Source: Abiotrophia defectiva ATCC 49176
GTDB taxonomy: Bacteria > Bacillota > Bacilli > Lactobacillales > Aerococcaceae
NCBI RefSeq assembly: GCF_000160075.2
Contig: NZ_KI535340.1
Location: 650,711 to 714,710 of the forward strand
Reading direction: 5' to 3'
Length of the DNA stretch: 64,000 bases
Under the pieces are notes generated by a model. The model had not been told where the DNA came from and ran no database searches. It saw only the letters and a program-made list of their open reading frames with translations. Shown in pieces: positions 8,459 through 16,311 of the stretch (position 1 is the first letter of the stretch; every line of letters begins with the position of its first letter). The position numbers and the translations under genes were made by a program.

Positions 8459-8470
8459 CTAAACCCCTCC

Positions 8471-9298
8471 TTATAATTTGCTACCAGTTGTTGCAATACC
8501 TTGAATAAATTGTCGTTGGAAGAAGACATAAATTAGCGCCATTGGCCATATTGCAAGTACTGATGCGGCCATCAAATGCGGATAGTTGACTGTGTAGGCG
8601 CCTTGTATCTTGGATAAAGCAGATGAAAGGGTCGCTTTATCTACCTGTGGATTAATGATTAGTGGCCACATTAAATCCTTAAAAGCAAATAGCGCTGTGA
8701 AGATACCTAAGGCAACCAGACCAGATTTTGCCAATGGTAGCATGATGGAAAAGAATATTTGTCCCACATTGGCCCCATCAAGAATGGCAGATTCTTCTAA
8801 GGATCGTGGTAGTCCCATAAAGAACTGTCTCAAGAGAAAAGTACCGAATGCTGAGACAATCCCAGGGAAAACAAGCGCAAAAATCGTGTTACGCATGCCC
8901 ATAGCATCTACCATCAGGTATTGCGGAATAATGAAAATTTGAGAGGGAATCATCATTTGGAAAAGCACCAATCCAAATAACAAATCTCTGCCTGGAAATT
9001 GCAGTCGAGCAAAGGCATAGGCTGCCATCGCTGAAAATAGCAAGCCACATACTAGTCTAAAAAACATCATAGCTAGTGTATTAAAATATAGGACTGCGAA
9101 GTTATTATCTCGAATTACTTGCGTATAATTCTCAAAATGCCACTGGCTGGGCCAGAAGACAAATGGATCTAATTGAGTAGATTCCGTTACCGTCTTGAAG
9201 GAGGTCAGAACCATCCATAAGAAGGGTAACAACATAGATAGAGCTACTAGAATCAAAAATACATGAACTAGACCTTTTGATACCATCGGTTTTGACAT
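8471..9298 (-). CDS. Sugar ABC transporter permease, MsmG-like
   Basis: The 275-residue protein has six membrane segments and the MalG/MsmG-type EAA loop EESAILDGANVGQIFFSIML (about residues 168-187), which contacts the ATPase. It forms the inner-membrane channel with the MsmF-like permease. The start is supported by GGAGGG 8 bases before the ATG, 2 bp after the upstream permease. Import of alpha-galactosides is inferred from the operon. No ATPase gene is present here, so a shared MsmK-type ATPase encoded elsewhere probably powers it. Confidence 0.9.
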   Translation of the reverse strand: MSKPMVSKGLVHVFLILVALSMLLPFLWMVLTSFKTVTESTQLDPFVFWPSQWHFENYTQVIRDNNFAVLYFNTLAMMFFRLVCGLLFSAMAAYAFARLQFPGRDLLFGLVLFQMMIPSQIFIIPQYLMVDAMGMRNTIFALVFPGIVSAFGTFLLRQFFMGLPRSLEESAILDGANVGQIFFSIMLPLAKSGLVALGIFTALFAFKDLMWPLIINPQVDKATLSSALSKIQGAYTVNYPHLMAASVLAIWPMALIYVFFQRQFIQGIATTGSKL

Positions 9299-9300
9299 AA

Positions 9301-10197
9301 TTATCCCTCCATATAATTAACCCATTTCTTCTGGAGCCGAACTTGAATCACGGTAATTAGCATAATAATCGCCAATAACAATATGACAATAGTCGATCCA
9401 TAGCCTTTATCACTATACTTAAAGGTATTATTATAGAAAAGGTAAACTAAAGAAACTGTTGAGTCATAGGCTGGACTGGTATTAAGTATCATCATATAGA
9501 TAGTATCGAACACCTGTAAAGATGAAATAATACTTGTTACCAAAACAAAGAATATCTGTGGTGACAAGAGCGGTAAGGTAATCGAAAATAACTTTTTAAT
9601 GGGCGTTGCTCCATCCATTGTGGCTGCTTCGTAATAATCTTTAGGGATTTCTTGTAACCCGGCTAACAAAAGTATCATGTTGTAACCAATACTTCCCCAA
9701 ATGCCGATGATGGCAACAGAGTACATAGCAAATTGCGGATCATCAATCCAGGCAATCGGGCCAACTCCAAAATAACCTAATACATGGTTTATTAAACCAA
9801 ACTGGGTATTATAGAGCCATTTCCATACCATGGTAATAGCGGCCGGCGCTGCAACCATAGGCAAGAAGTAAACTGAGCGATAGAAATTTCGCCCTTTAAT
9901 TTTACTATTCAGAATAACCGCTAGAATTAAGGAAATAACGATAGTCGGTGGAACGACAAGTAGCATATAGCGTAAAGTGTTCCACGTTGCTTGCCAGACT
10001 TGGGGATCCGAAAATAACTTCGCATAATTTTTAAGGCCAATAAATTTATCGCCCTTTCCAAATGCGCCTGACTTATGAAAGCTCAAATAAAAGGTTTGAA
10101 AAATTGGAATGATATTGAGAATAAGGAGCCCCAGAATAGTCGGCGCAACAAAGCCATATGCCCATATCCAATCTTTCTTCTTAAACGAGTTTGTCAT
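9301..10197 (-). CDS. Sugar ABC transporter permease, MsmF-like
   Basis: The 298-residue protein has six membrane segments and the EAA loop YYEAATMDGATPIKKLFSIT near residue 205, as in MsmF/MalF-type permeases. I chose the ATG at 10197 with AAGGCGG upstream; a GTG three codons earlier overlaps that site. It pairs with the next permease gene in a tight operon behind the binding-protein gene. Confidence 0.9.
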   Translation of the reverse strand: MTNSFKKKDWIWAYGFVAPTILGLLILNIIPIFQTFYLSFHKSGAFGKGDKFIGLKNYAKLFSDPQVWQATWNTLRYMLLVVPPTIVISLILAVILNSKIKGRNFYRSVYFLPMVAAPAAITMVWKWLYNTQFGLINHVLGYFGVGPIAWIDDPQFAMYSVAIIGIWGSIGYNMILLLAGLQEIPKDYYEAATMDGATPIKKLFSITLPLLSPQIFFVLVTSIISSLQVFDTIYMMILNTSPAYDSTVSLVYLFYNNTFKYSDKGYGSTIVILLLAIIMLITVIQVRLQKKWVNYMEG

Positions 10198-10246
10198 TGA
10201 TTTCACCGCCTTGCTTGCCTTTATAATATCTTCATATCTGAAGAGC

Positions 10247-10275
10247 GGGGCTACCTAACCTTTCAAGATAGCCCC
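10247..10275 (-). other. Intercistronic hairpin after the binding-protein gene
   Basis: GGGGCTA pairs with TAGCCCC between the binding-protein and permease genes, without a T-run. Such hairpins often stabilise the upstream mRNA and lower downstream expression (inference). Confidence 0.5.
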
Positions 10276-10298
10276 ACACAAACATTACTTATTAAGCA

Positions 10299-11561
10299 CT
10301 ACTCTTCCTCTTCTATAAGCTCGTTCATAGCTTTAGCTGCTTCTTCTGCAGCTTCTTTCACTGGTTTTTCACCTAGATATGCTGGCTTAAGAATTTCATA
10401 TACTTTTTCTTCCCATTTTGTGGTTTCGTGTGTATATGGACGGATTTGAGCATCTTTGATCTCTTCTATGTATGACTTAAGGTTAAATTGCTTGTTAGTA
10501 TCCACCCAAACATCAGAAGCACCTTCATAGGCGGAGATTGCAACCCCTAGTTTGGAGGCCTTTTCTTGTACCTCTTTGCTGGACAGATAATTAACAAATT
10601 TCCAAGCCGCTTCTTTATGCTCTGTCTTAGCAGAGATAGCATTTGCTAAACCATTATAAATAGATACTCTCTTACCATCTTTGCTAGGCAATGGCACTAC
10701 ATCCACCTTATCTTTAAGACTTTCATTACTGATAATGCTCCCAATCCGCCATGAACCAAAGAGAGCCATCGCTGCCTTATCATTAGCGAAATAATCCATG
10801 GCATCGCCAGTAGTTGGACTTAGGCCTTCTCGTCCAAAACTGAAATAATATTCTAACGCTTCAACTGTCTTTGGATCCGTGTAGCCAGACTTATTGTCAG
10901 ATGTTAAAGCAGTCCCACCATTGGTATACATAAAATTATAAAAGCCTTCTTGGTTTGCTAGCATTGTAGCAATACCATAAATTTCCTTATCCTTATTAGT
11001 TAATTTCTTTGCGGCTTCTTTTAAATCATCCCAGGTCCACTTATCAGTCGGATAGGCAACACCCGCTTCATCAAATAACTTCTTGTTATACCATAATGCG
11101 ATAGTGTCAAAGTCTTTTGGAATACCATACTGATGACCGTTGACCTTATAAATATCAACCAGACCTTGAGGGAATTTGCTAAGATCTAAGTTAGATTCCT
11201 TGATTAAATCATCCAGTGGCAACAATTGATCATTAGCACCGTATTTATAGATTTCATTTGAATGCATCCAGAATACATCAGGTAGTGATCCACCTGTCGC
11301 AGCAGCCTCTAACATTGTCCAATAGCCTTCCCATCCTGTTACCTGGATATCAACCTTGATATCAGGATTAGCTTTTTCAAAATCGTCTGCAATCTGTCTC
11401 AACCCCGGCTCTTGGCGTGAGTCCCAAATACCGTAAGTAATTGTTGTCTGCCCTTGTGCGGCCACAGAATCATGTACAAATAGTGTTGGAGTTACTACAC
11501 CCAATACCAATAATAGGCTGAATATAAAGCTTGGCCAACGACGTTTATGTGCTGATAACAT
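10299..11561 (-). CDS. Sugar ABC transporter substrate-binding protein, MsmE-like, no lipobox
   Basis: The 420-residue protein has the family-1 extracellular solute-binding fold, with LPDVFWMHSNEIYKYG near residue 95 and KLFDEAGVAYPTDKWTWDDL near 165. It has a signal peptide (about residues 1-36, basic HKRRW then a hydrophobic core) ending SVAAQG, with no lipobox cysteine. That is unusual for a Gram-positive binding protein, which normally needs a lipid anchor. The start is the ATG at 11561, 8 bases after AAGGAG. It is first in the operon and, from the neighbouring alpha-galactosidase, probably binds raffinose, melibiose or stachyose-type sugars. The tail is Glu-rich (ELIEEEE). Confidence 0.9.
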   Translation of the reverse strand: MLSAHKRRWPSFIFSLLLVLGVVTPTLFVHDSVAAQGQTTITYGIWDSRQEPGLRQIADDFEKANPDIKVDIQVTGWEGYWTMLEAAATGGSLPDVFWMHSNEIYKYGANDQLLPLDDLIKESNLDLSKFPQGLVDIYKVNGHQYGIPKDFDTIALWYNKKLFDEAGVAYPTDKWTWDDLKEAAKKLTNKDKEIYGIATMLANQEGFYNFMYTNGGTALTSDNKSGYTDPKTVEALEYYFSFGREGLSPTTGDAMDYFANDKAAMALFGSWRIGSIISNESLKDKVDVVPLPSKDGKRVSIYNGLANAISAKTEHKEAAWKFVNYLSSKEVQEKASKLGVAISAYEGASDVWVDTNKQFNLKSYIEEIKDAQIRPYTHETTKWEEKVYEILKPAYLGEKPVKEAAEEAAKAMNELIEEEE

Positions 11562-11591
11562 GATGAACACTCCTTATTTATTTGATATTTA

Positions 11592-11619
11592 AATTATACA
11601 CTGGTAGATAGCGGTTTCA
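11592..11619 (-). promoter_or_regulatory. Promoter of the alpha-galactoside operon with overlapping cre
   Basis: The minus-strand -10 TATAAT is at 11592-11597, with only a weak -35. AGATAGCGGTTTCA at 11606-11619 matches the cre consensus at all but one position and covers the -35 area. This fits AraC-type activation plus CcpA repression. Confidence 0.55.
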
Positions 11620-11661
11620 TATCTTATAATGCCTAGTTTTTTATTTAAGAATGACGCATCA

Positions 11662-11699
11662 TGTACGTACAACATATATTTTGTCTCTTTTCAACATAT
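11662..11699. promoter_or_regulatory. Candidate AraC-regulator operator between divergent promoters
   Basis: Two direct copies of CAACATAT (11670-11677 and 11692-11699) are 22 bp apart, and the 10-bp palindrome TGTACGTACA lies at 11662-11671. Paired direct repeats two helical turns apart are typical of AraC-family sites. The assignment to the adjacent regulator is inferred. Confidence 0.5.
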
Positions 11700-11704
11700 C
11701 TAAA

Positions 11705-11734
11705 TTGACTATCTAAGCTAACTAGCATTATAAT
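11705..11734 (+). promoter_or_regulatory. Promoter of the AraC-type regulator
   Basis: TTGACT and TATAAT are separated by 18 bp, with the -10 box about 35 bp upstream of the start codon. Confidence 0.7.
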
Positions 11735-11768
11735 AGTATTATAACTTCTATCAGACGAGGTGATATCC

Positions 11769-12602
11769 ATGTCCGAGCAAGAGTTTTACGTTTTCCATAA
11801 TATATCTTCTGTTGACCTCTACCCCATTCAGTTTGGCAAGGAGAAGTGTGACCCCTGGCATCATTATGGGCCAACCCTGACCCATAATTACCTCTTCCAC
11901 TACATCCTGTCGGGGCGGGGGAGCTTTCTTGAGAATGAGAGACACGAGGCCATTCAACTGGGACCAGGCCAAGGCTTTCTCATGCCTCCTAACACGGTTT
12001 GTTCCTATACGGCTGACCAAGACGATCCCTGGACCTATTGCTGGATTGAGTTCAATGGACTTAAGGCTGCTAATTTCATGCGCCAAGCAGGTTTGAATGC
12101 TAACAACCTAATCTTTACACCTCATAAGCCCATGATTATCTCTAGTATCAAAGACACTCTAGAGACCATCATCCGCAACCACTCCCAGCATGAGTCCTTT
12201 CTGATTGCCCAGCTCTATCTCTTAGTTGATCATCTGATTCGCTTTTCCAAGCACAGTCCTCAGCAGCGTCCTAACGAGATTCACTCCTTCTATATTCGAG
12301 AGGCTATCCACTATATCCAGGACCACTATATGGACAATCCCAGCGTCGATCAACTGGCAGACATCTGCCACCTCAACCGCAACTATTTCACCCGACTCTT
12401 CAAACAAGAGCTCCACATGACACCTTCGCAGTTTATCTTGACCTATCGTATCAACCAATCCTGCGAGCTCTTGGCCTCAACTAATCGTTCCATTCGCGAC
12501 ATTGCCGATCAAATTGGCTACAGCAATCAGTTCAACTTTTCTTCGGCCTTCAAACGTGTCAAGGGAATGACACCTATGGAATGGCGTCGGCGCTATCGTT
12601 AG
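11769..12602 (+). CDS. AraC-family regulator of alpha-galactoside genes
   Basis: The 277-residue protein has an N-terminal cupin-type sugar-binding domain (about 15-150, with HYGPTLTHNYLFHYILSGRG and PPNTVCSYTAD) and a C-terminal AraC double helix-turn-helix (about 180-275, ending NQFNFSSAFKRVKGMTPMEW). It is MsmR/RafR-like and is transcribed away from the alpha-galactosidase operon, which it probably activates when sugar is bound. The ATG at 11769 is preferred over a GTG at 11760 because GAGGTGAT then has proper spacing. Confidence 0.9.
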   Translation: MSEQEFYVFHNISSVDLYPIQFGKEKCDPWHHYGPTLTHNYLFHYILSGRGSFLENERHEAIQLGPGQGFLMPPNTVCSYTADQDDPWTYCWIEFNGLKAANFMRQAGLNANNLIFTPHKPMIISSIKDTLETIIRNHSQHESFLIAQLYLLVDHLIRFSKHSPQQRPNEIHSFYIREAIHYIQDHYMDNPSVDQLADICHLNRNYFTRLFKQELHMTPSQFILTYRINQSCELLASTNRSIRDIADQIGYSNQFNFSSAFKRVKGMTPMEWRRRYR

Positions 12603-12623
12603 CCGAGGGGTATGATGGCATAC

Positions 12624-12656
12624 AAAAATCCGCACTCAATCAGTGCGGATTTTTTT
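12624..12656. terminator. Bidirectional terminator between convergent genes
   Basis: AAAATCCGCACT pairs with AGTGCGGATTTT, with A-run and T-run on either side. It serves the AraC gene and the convergent GH36-like gene. Confidence 0.9.
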
Positions 12657-12662
12657 AACATT

Positions 12663-14630
12663 CTAAGTTCTTGAACCAACCATGGGATCAGCATAGGTCA
12701 GTTGATAGATGACCAGTTCCTGAGGCGCTAAAGTAGCCTGCCAAATATGCTTTTCCGTCCGTTCCAAGCTTGCACGACCTGCGACTTGCATGAGGGTCTG
12801 GAGTTCGCCATCCCCCAAAACATAGGTTTGAGGTTGAGCTGTCGGATTACGTAGCGACAGAATGACACGACGCCCGTCATCACTCAAACAGCGATAGCCA
12901 TACAACCCCGTATGGTCAGCTGGCTTATGGCCGATAAAGCGACTATTCTTAAGGCAATCGTCATAGTTATCCTGTACCCAGCGAATGGCCTCGGCATTGG
13001 CACGCCAACGTTCCTGGTCGAAGAGGTCGTAGGAATAATAGCACTCCCAGAAGGCATTACCGCGCGTCCCAATAAAGTAGAGATAGTCACGGAATTCACT
13101 GACACTGGCCTGGATAGGATGGTCTAAGAGCCCTGCAGTCGCCCGATGAGCAAAGATTGGCTCATGGTTATAGAAGTATTTCTGTGGCACTTGGATAGCT
13201 CGCTCGCGAATGAAGGCGTGATAACGATCATCTCGATAGGTCATCATACGGGCAAAATCAGTCTCCCCAAGTGAATCGTAGCCTGTATCCTGAGAAACTT
13301 GAATCCATAGGCTATTGACATAGGCTAGCCACCAAGGGCTTGGATTGACGTAAGAAGTTAAATTCAACCATAAATCTCGCTTCGCCCCTTTTTCATCATG
13401 GTCTTGGGCATGTTTTTGGCGATAGGCTGTCCGGAGGTTCTGGAAGAGCCTAATCAAACGTTCGTAAGTCGCCGTCATCTGGTGCATGCCATGAGGACCA
13501 GAGGCATCATCTTGGGCGGGCTCAATCAAAAAGCCATCTAGCTTCCAATAAGACAGATCATACTGGTCCTGATAGGCTAGAAGCTTAGCTTCTAAGGCAT
13601 CCAAATAGGCCGGGTCACCCACATTGACGTCTTGAGTGCGTTCATTTTTAGTCCCTAGCCCTAATTCTGGATGAGCCTTGAGCCAGTTGCTCATGGTCAG
13701 CTGCGTGCCCCCATAGCCACCGCGTGGCCCCATCCAAAGGCCAAGCTGGCCACCATAACTTGCCACTTGATCCTTGATACATGAGAGGCCAAGCGGAAAT
13801 TTCTCGTTGAATTCCCAAAAGCTCTCATAATTGGCCCAGCCATCGTCGACCACATAAGTATCCAGTGGCACCCCATAATCACTGAAACCTGCTCGTATAG
13901 CGGCAAAGGAAGTCATAATCTTGTCCTCGTCAATGTCTAACATATGGTCGTACCAGGAATTATATTGTAGGCGGAAGTGGTTTGGTAATGCAATGCTATC
14001 GATGTAAGCGAAGAAGGCTTGTTGGATGCTTGAATATTCAGGGCTTGCCGCTGATCCTATAACCGTCGCATGTAAATTCACTGGTTGGTCTGAAGTCACC
14101 TCTCGCCCTAGATAGTAGCGTGACCAATAGCGACCTTCTTCTAGGCGATTCTCTGCTAGGGGAAATTCCATCCCTAGGAAGAAACTATTGGCGTAGACTG
14201 GCTGGCCACAGGCCACATAGTAACCACTAAATCCTGCCATCTCAGGAATTGCCTCTTGTTCCTTTGGCGGATAAAACTTGGCATCCTCCTGGAAGGTCAT
14301 GGCCGATAAATCTAGGAAATTAATCGCCTGTTTTGCCTCTAAGAGGCTAACCTTGCATTTAAGATAGCCGTCTATTAGCTCGTAAATCACCTTGACTCGC
14401 GCTAGGTCGTCTTGGTAATCTACCTGAATGGCTTCTGAGGTATCTTTCTCAAGCTGAGCTTGCATCTGGCTAGCGGCTAGCTGCTCGCCCTCCTGCCAAT
14501 GGATAACAAAAGGCTCACTCTCACTTAAGAGATAGGTCTTTCCCGTCTGTCTATTGGTCAGCCGGTCTAAGTAAAACTGTTGATGATTGCAGACAAAATG
14601 TCCGATAAGCGTTTGGCTTTGGAGTTCCAT
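12663..14630 (-). CDS. GH36-like glycoside hydrolase, second copy
   Basis: The 655-residue enzyme has a clan-D TIM barrel: YVVDDGWANYESFWEFNEKF near 248-267 and LSYWKLDGFLIEP near 350, where the Asp of KLDG is the expected nucleophile. It is unlike the 779-residue enzyme outside these motifs and closer in style to shorter GH36 members such as clostridial alpha-N-acetylgalactosaminidases (family knowledge; specificity unproven). It has no signal peptide. GAGGAGG lies 7 bases before the ATG. It is convergent with the AraC gene and has its own upstream region, so it is not in the Msm operon. It may act on blood-group or mucin-type alpha-linked GalNAc/Gal. Confidence 0.75.
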   Translation of the reverse strand: MELQSQTLIGHFVCNHQQFYLDRLTNRQTGKTYLLSESEPFVIHWQEGEQLAASQMQAQLEKDTSEAIQVDYQDDLARVKVIYELIDGYLKCKVSLLEAKQAINFLDLSAMTFQEDAKFYPPKEQEAIPEMAGFSGYYVACGQPVYANSFFLGMEFPLAENRLEEGRYWSRYYLGREVTSDQPVNLHATVIGSAASPEYSSIQQAFFAYIDSIALPNHFRLQYNSWYDHMLDIDEDKIMTSFAAIRAGFSDYGVPLDTYVVDDGWANYESFWEFNEKFPLGLSCIKDQVASYGGQLGLWMGPRGGYGGTQLTMSNWLKAHPELGLGTKNERTQDVNVGDPAYLDALEAKLLAYQDQYDLSYWKLDGFLIEPAQDDASGPHGMHQMTATYERLIRLFQNLRTAYRQKHAQDHDEKGAKRDLWLNLTSYVNPSPWWLAYVNSLWIQVSQDTGYDSLGETDFARMMTYRDDRYHAFIRERAIQVPQKYFYNHEPIFAHRATAGLLDHPIQASVSEFRDYLYFIGTRGNAFWECYYSYDLFDQERWRANAEAIRWVQDNYDDCLKNSRFIGHKPADHTGLYGYRCLSDDGRRVILSLRNPTAQPQTYVLGDGELQTLMQVAGRASLERTEKHIWQATLAPQELVIYQLTYADPMVGSRT

Positions 14631-14858
14631 ACGCCTCTCCTCCTCATAAAAGTAATCATACTTACCTAATATAATTGTAAGCTCCTAGCAAATATTTTTC
14701 TATCTTACTTTGCCACCTTCTCTATGTGCTGATTAATCACTAAGGAACTTTTGTCATATTTATAGTAGCTTTTACAAATATTTCTAGTATAAAAGGCGCT
14801 CCATCCCGAACGGAACTCATCTAATTCTCATTTTTTTGCCACTTTATTCAAATTCTTC

Positions 14859-14887
14859 TTGTGCCTCTTGACCTAAACGCGTATAAT
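14859..14887 (+). promoter_or_regulatory. Promoter of the APC permease
   Basis: TTGTGC and TATAAT are separated by 17 bp, with the -10 box 38 bp before the start codon. Confidence 0.65.
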
Positions 14888-14925
14888 GTAGAGTAATTCA
14901 TCTTTGATATTAGGAGGTATTATAT

Positions 14926-16269
14926 ATGAATCAACCAAAAAAAGCCTACGGCCTCTTAACAGCTGTAGCGATGATTATTGGGATTGTGGTCGGTTCGGGG
15001 ATTTACTTCAAGGCTGATGACATCCTGACCTATACGGGTGGTAGCCTAGCCTTAGGCTTACTGGTCCTGTCCATTGGGGCCAGCAATATCGTCTTTGGTT
15101 CCCTATCCTTGTCAGAATTTGCTAAATTAGAGACTTCAAGTGGTGGGGTTGTGGCTTACTTAGACCGCTTTATCTCTTCACGCTTAGCAACTGGCTATGG
15201 TTGGTTCTTAGCCTTCGTCATGATTCCAAGTGTGGTTGCTGTCGTATCTTGGGCTTCTGCAATTTACACCGGCTTACTCTTCAATCTTGACCTGAACCTA
15301 GGTCAGCAAGTACTCTTAGGTCTGGCCTACACCCTCTTCTTCATGGCCTTGAATGTCCTCTCTCGTGTCCTCGGGGGTTACTTCCAAACTCTGACCATGT
15401 TCATCAAGATGGTACCCTTGGCCCTGATTGTCTTTGCTGGTCTCTTCTGGTCAGCACCCGCGCCAAATCTTCCGGCTGGTGTTTCCGCAATTGAACCGAG
15501 CAATGTGGGCTTAGGTTGGCTATCAGCCCTAGTTCCCCTGGCCTTCACTTATGAAGGCTGGAACTATGTCGTGACCATTGCACCTGAGCTCAAACATCCA
15601 AAACGTGATTTGATTCGTGCCTTCATTATTGGCCCGCTCATTATTCTCTTGACTTACTTGCTCTTCTTCTATGGCATGGTCCGCATTCTGGGGGCAACTT
15701 TCGTACTATCAACTGGTGACCAAGCCATCACCTACGCCCTGACTTCACTCTTAGGTGAACGCGCTGGTAACCTAATCCTAGTCGTGGTGATTATCTCCAT
15801 GCTAGGGGTCCTCAATGGCCTTCTCTTAGCTGGGATGCGTCTACCACAGGCCTATGCTGAAAAAGGCATGTTACCAAAAGGTCGCTTGGAAGAGATTCAC
15901 CCTAAATATCAGGTATCTGTGCCTTCCGCCATCCTCTTCACTGCTATTACGCTAGTTTGGCTTTTAATCCATTACCTAACGCAAAAATTCGGGATTATGG
16001 GCAAGGGAGATGTCAGCGAAATTACCATTGTCTTCAACTACATCTTCTACATTATTCTCTATCTTCGCGTCATCAAACTCAATCGCGAGGGCTTGGCTAG
16101 CAATCGCCTGACCAGTCTCTTTGCTCCAGTTATGGGGATTATTGGGGCCGCGCTAGTCATCGGCGGGAGTTTGATTTCTTCCCTTCAAACCACTTTGGTT
16201 TTCAGCTTACTCTGCGCCCTAGTGATTTTGACCGGGTGGCTTTACTCTAAACGCCAAATGCAAAACTAA
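14926..16269 (+). CDS. APC-family amino acid permease
   Basis: The 447-residue protein has about 12 membrane segments and the APC signature IIGIVVGSGIYFKADDIL in the first helix (about 17-34), which forms the unwound substrate site. The later motif EGWNYVVTIAPELKHPKRDL (about 209-228) is typical of LAT/SteT-type exchangers. It moves amino acids across the cytoplasmic membrane; the substrate cannot be read from sequence. AGGAGG lies 9 bases before the ATG, with its own promoter and terminator, so it is monocistronic. Confidence 0.9.
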   Translation: MNQPKKAYGLLTAVAMIIGIVVGSGIYFKADDILTYTGGSLALGLLVLSIGASNIVFGSLSLSEFAKLETSSGGVVAYLDRFISSRLATGYGWFLAFVMIPSVVAVVSWASAIYTGLLFNLDLNLGQQVLLGLAYTLFFMALNVLSRVLGGYFQTLTMFIKMVPLALIVFAGLFWSAPAPNLPAGVSAIEPSNVGLGWLSALVPLAFTYEGWNYVVTIAPELKHPKRDLIRAFIIGPLIILLTYLLFFYGMVRILGATFVLSTGDQAITYALTSLLGERAGNLILVVVIISMLGVLNGLLLAGMRLPQAYAEKGMLPKGRLEEIHPKYQVSVPSAILFTAITLVWLLIHYLTQKFGIMGKGDVSEITIVFNYIFYIILYLRVIKLNREGLASNRLTSLFAPVMGIIGAALVIGGSLISSLQTTLVFSLLCALVILTGWLYSKRQMQN

Positions 16270-16274
16270 CAACG

Positions 16275-16307
16275 AAAAAGGCTGAGACGCTGTCTCAGCC
16301 TTTTTTT
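16275..16307. terminator. Bidirectional terminator
   Basis: AAAAAGGCTGAGAC pairs with GTCTCAGCCTTTTT between the convergent permease and ClC genes. Confidence 0.9.
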
Positions 16308-16311
16308 ATTG

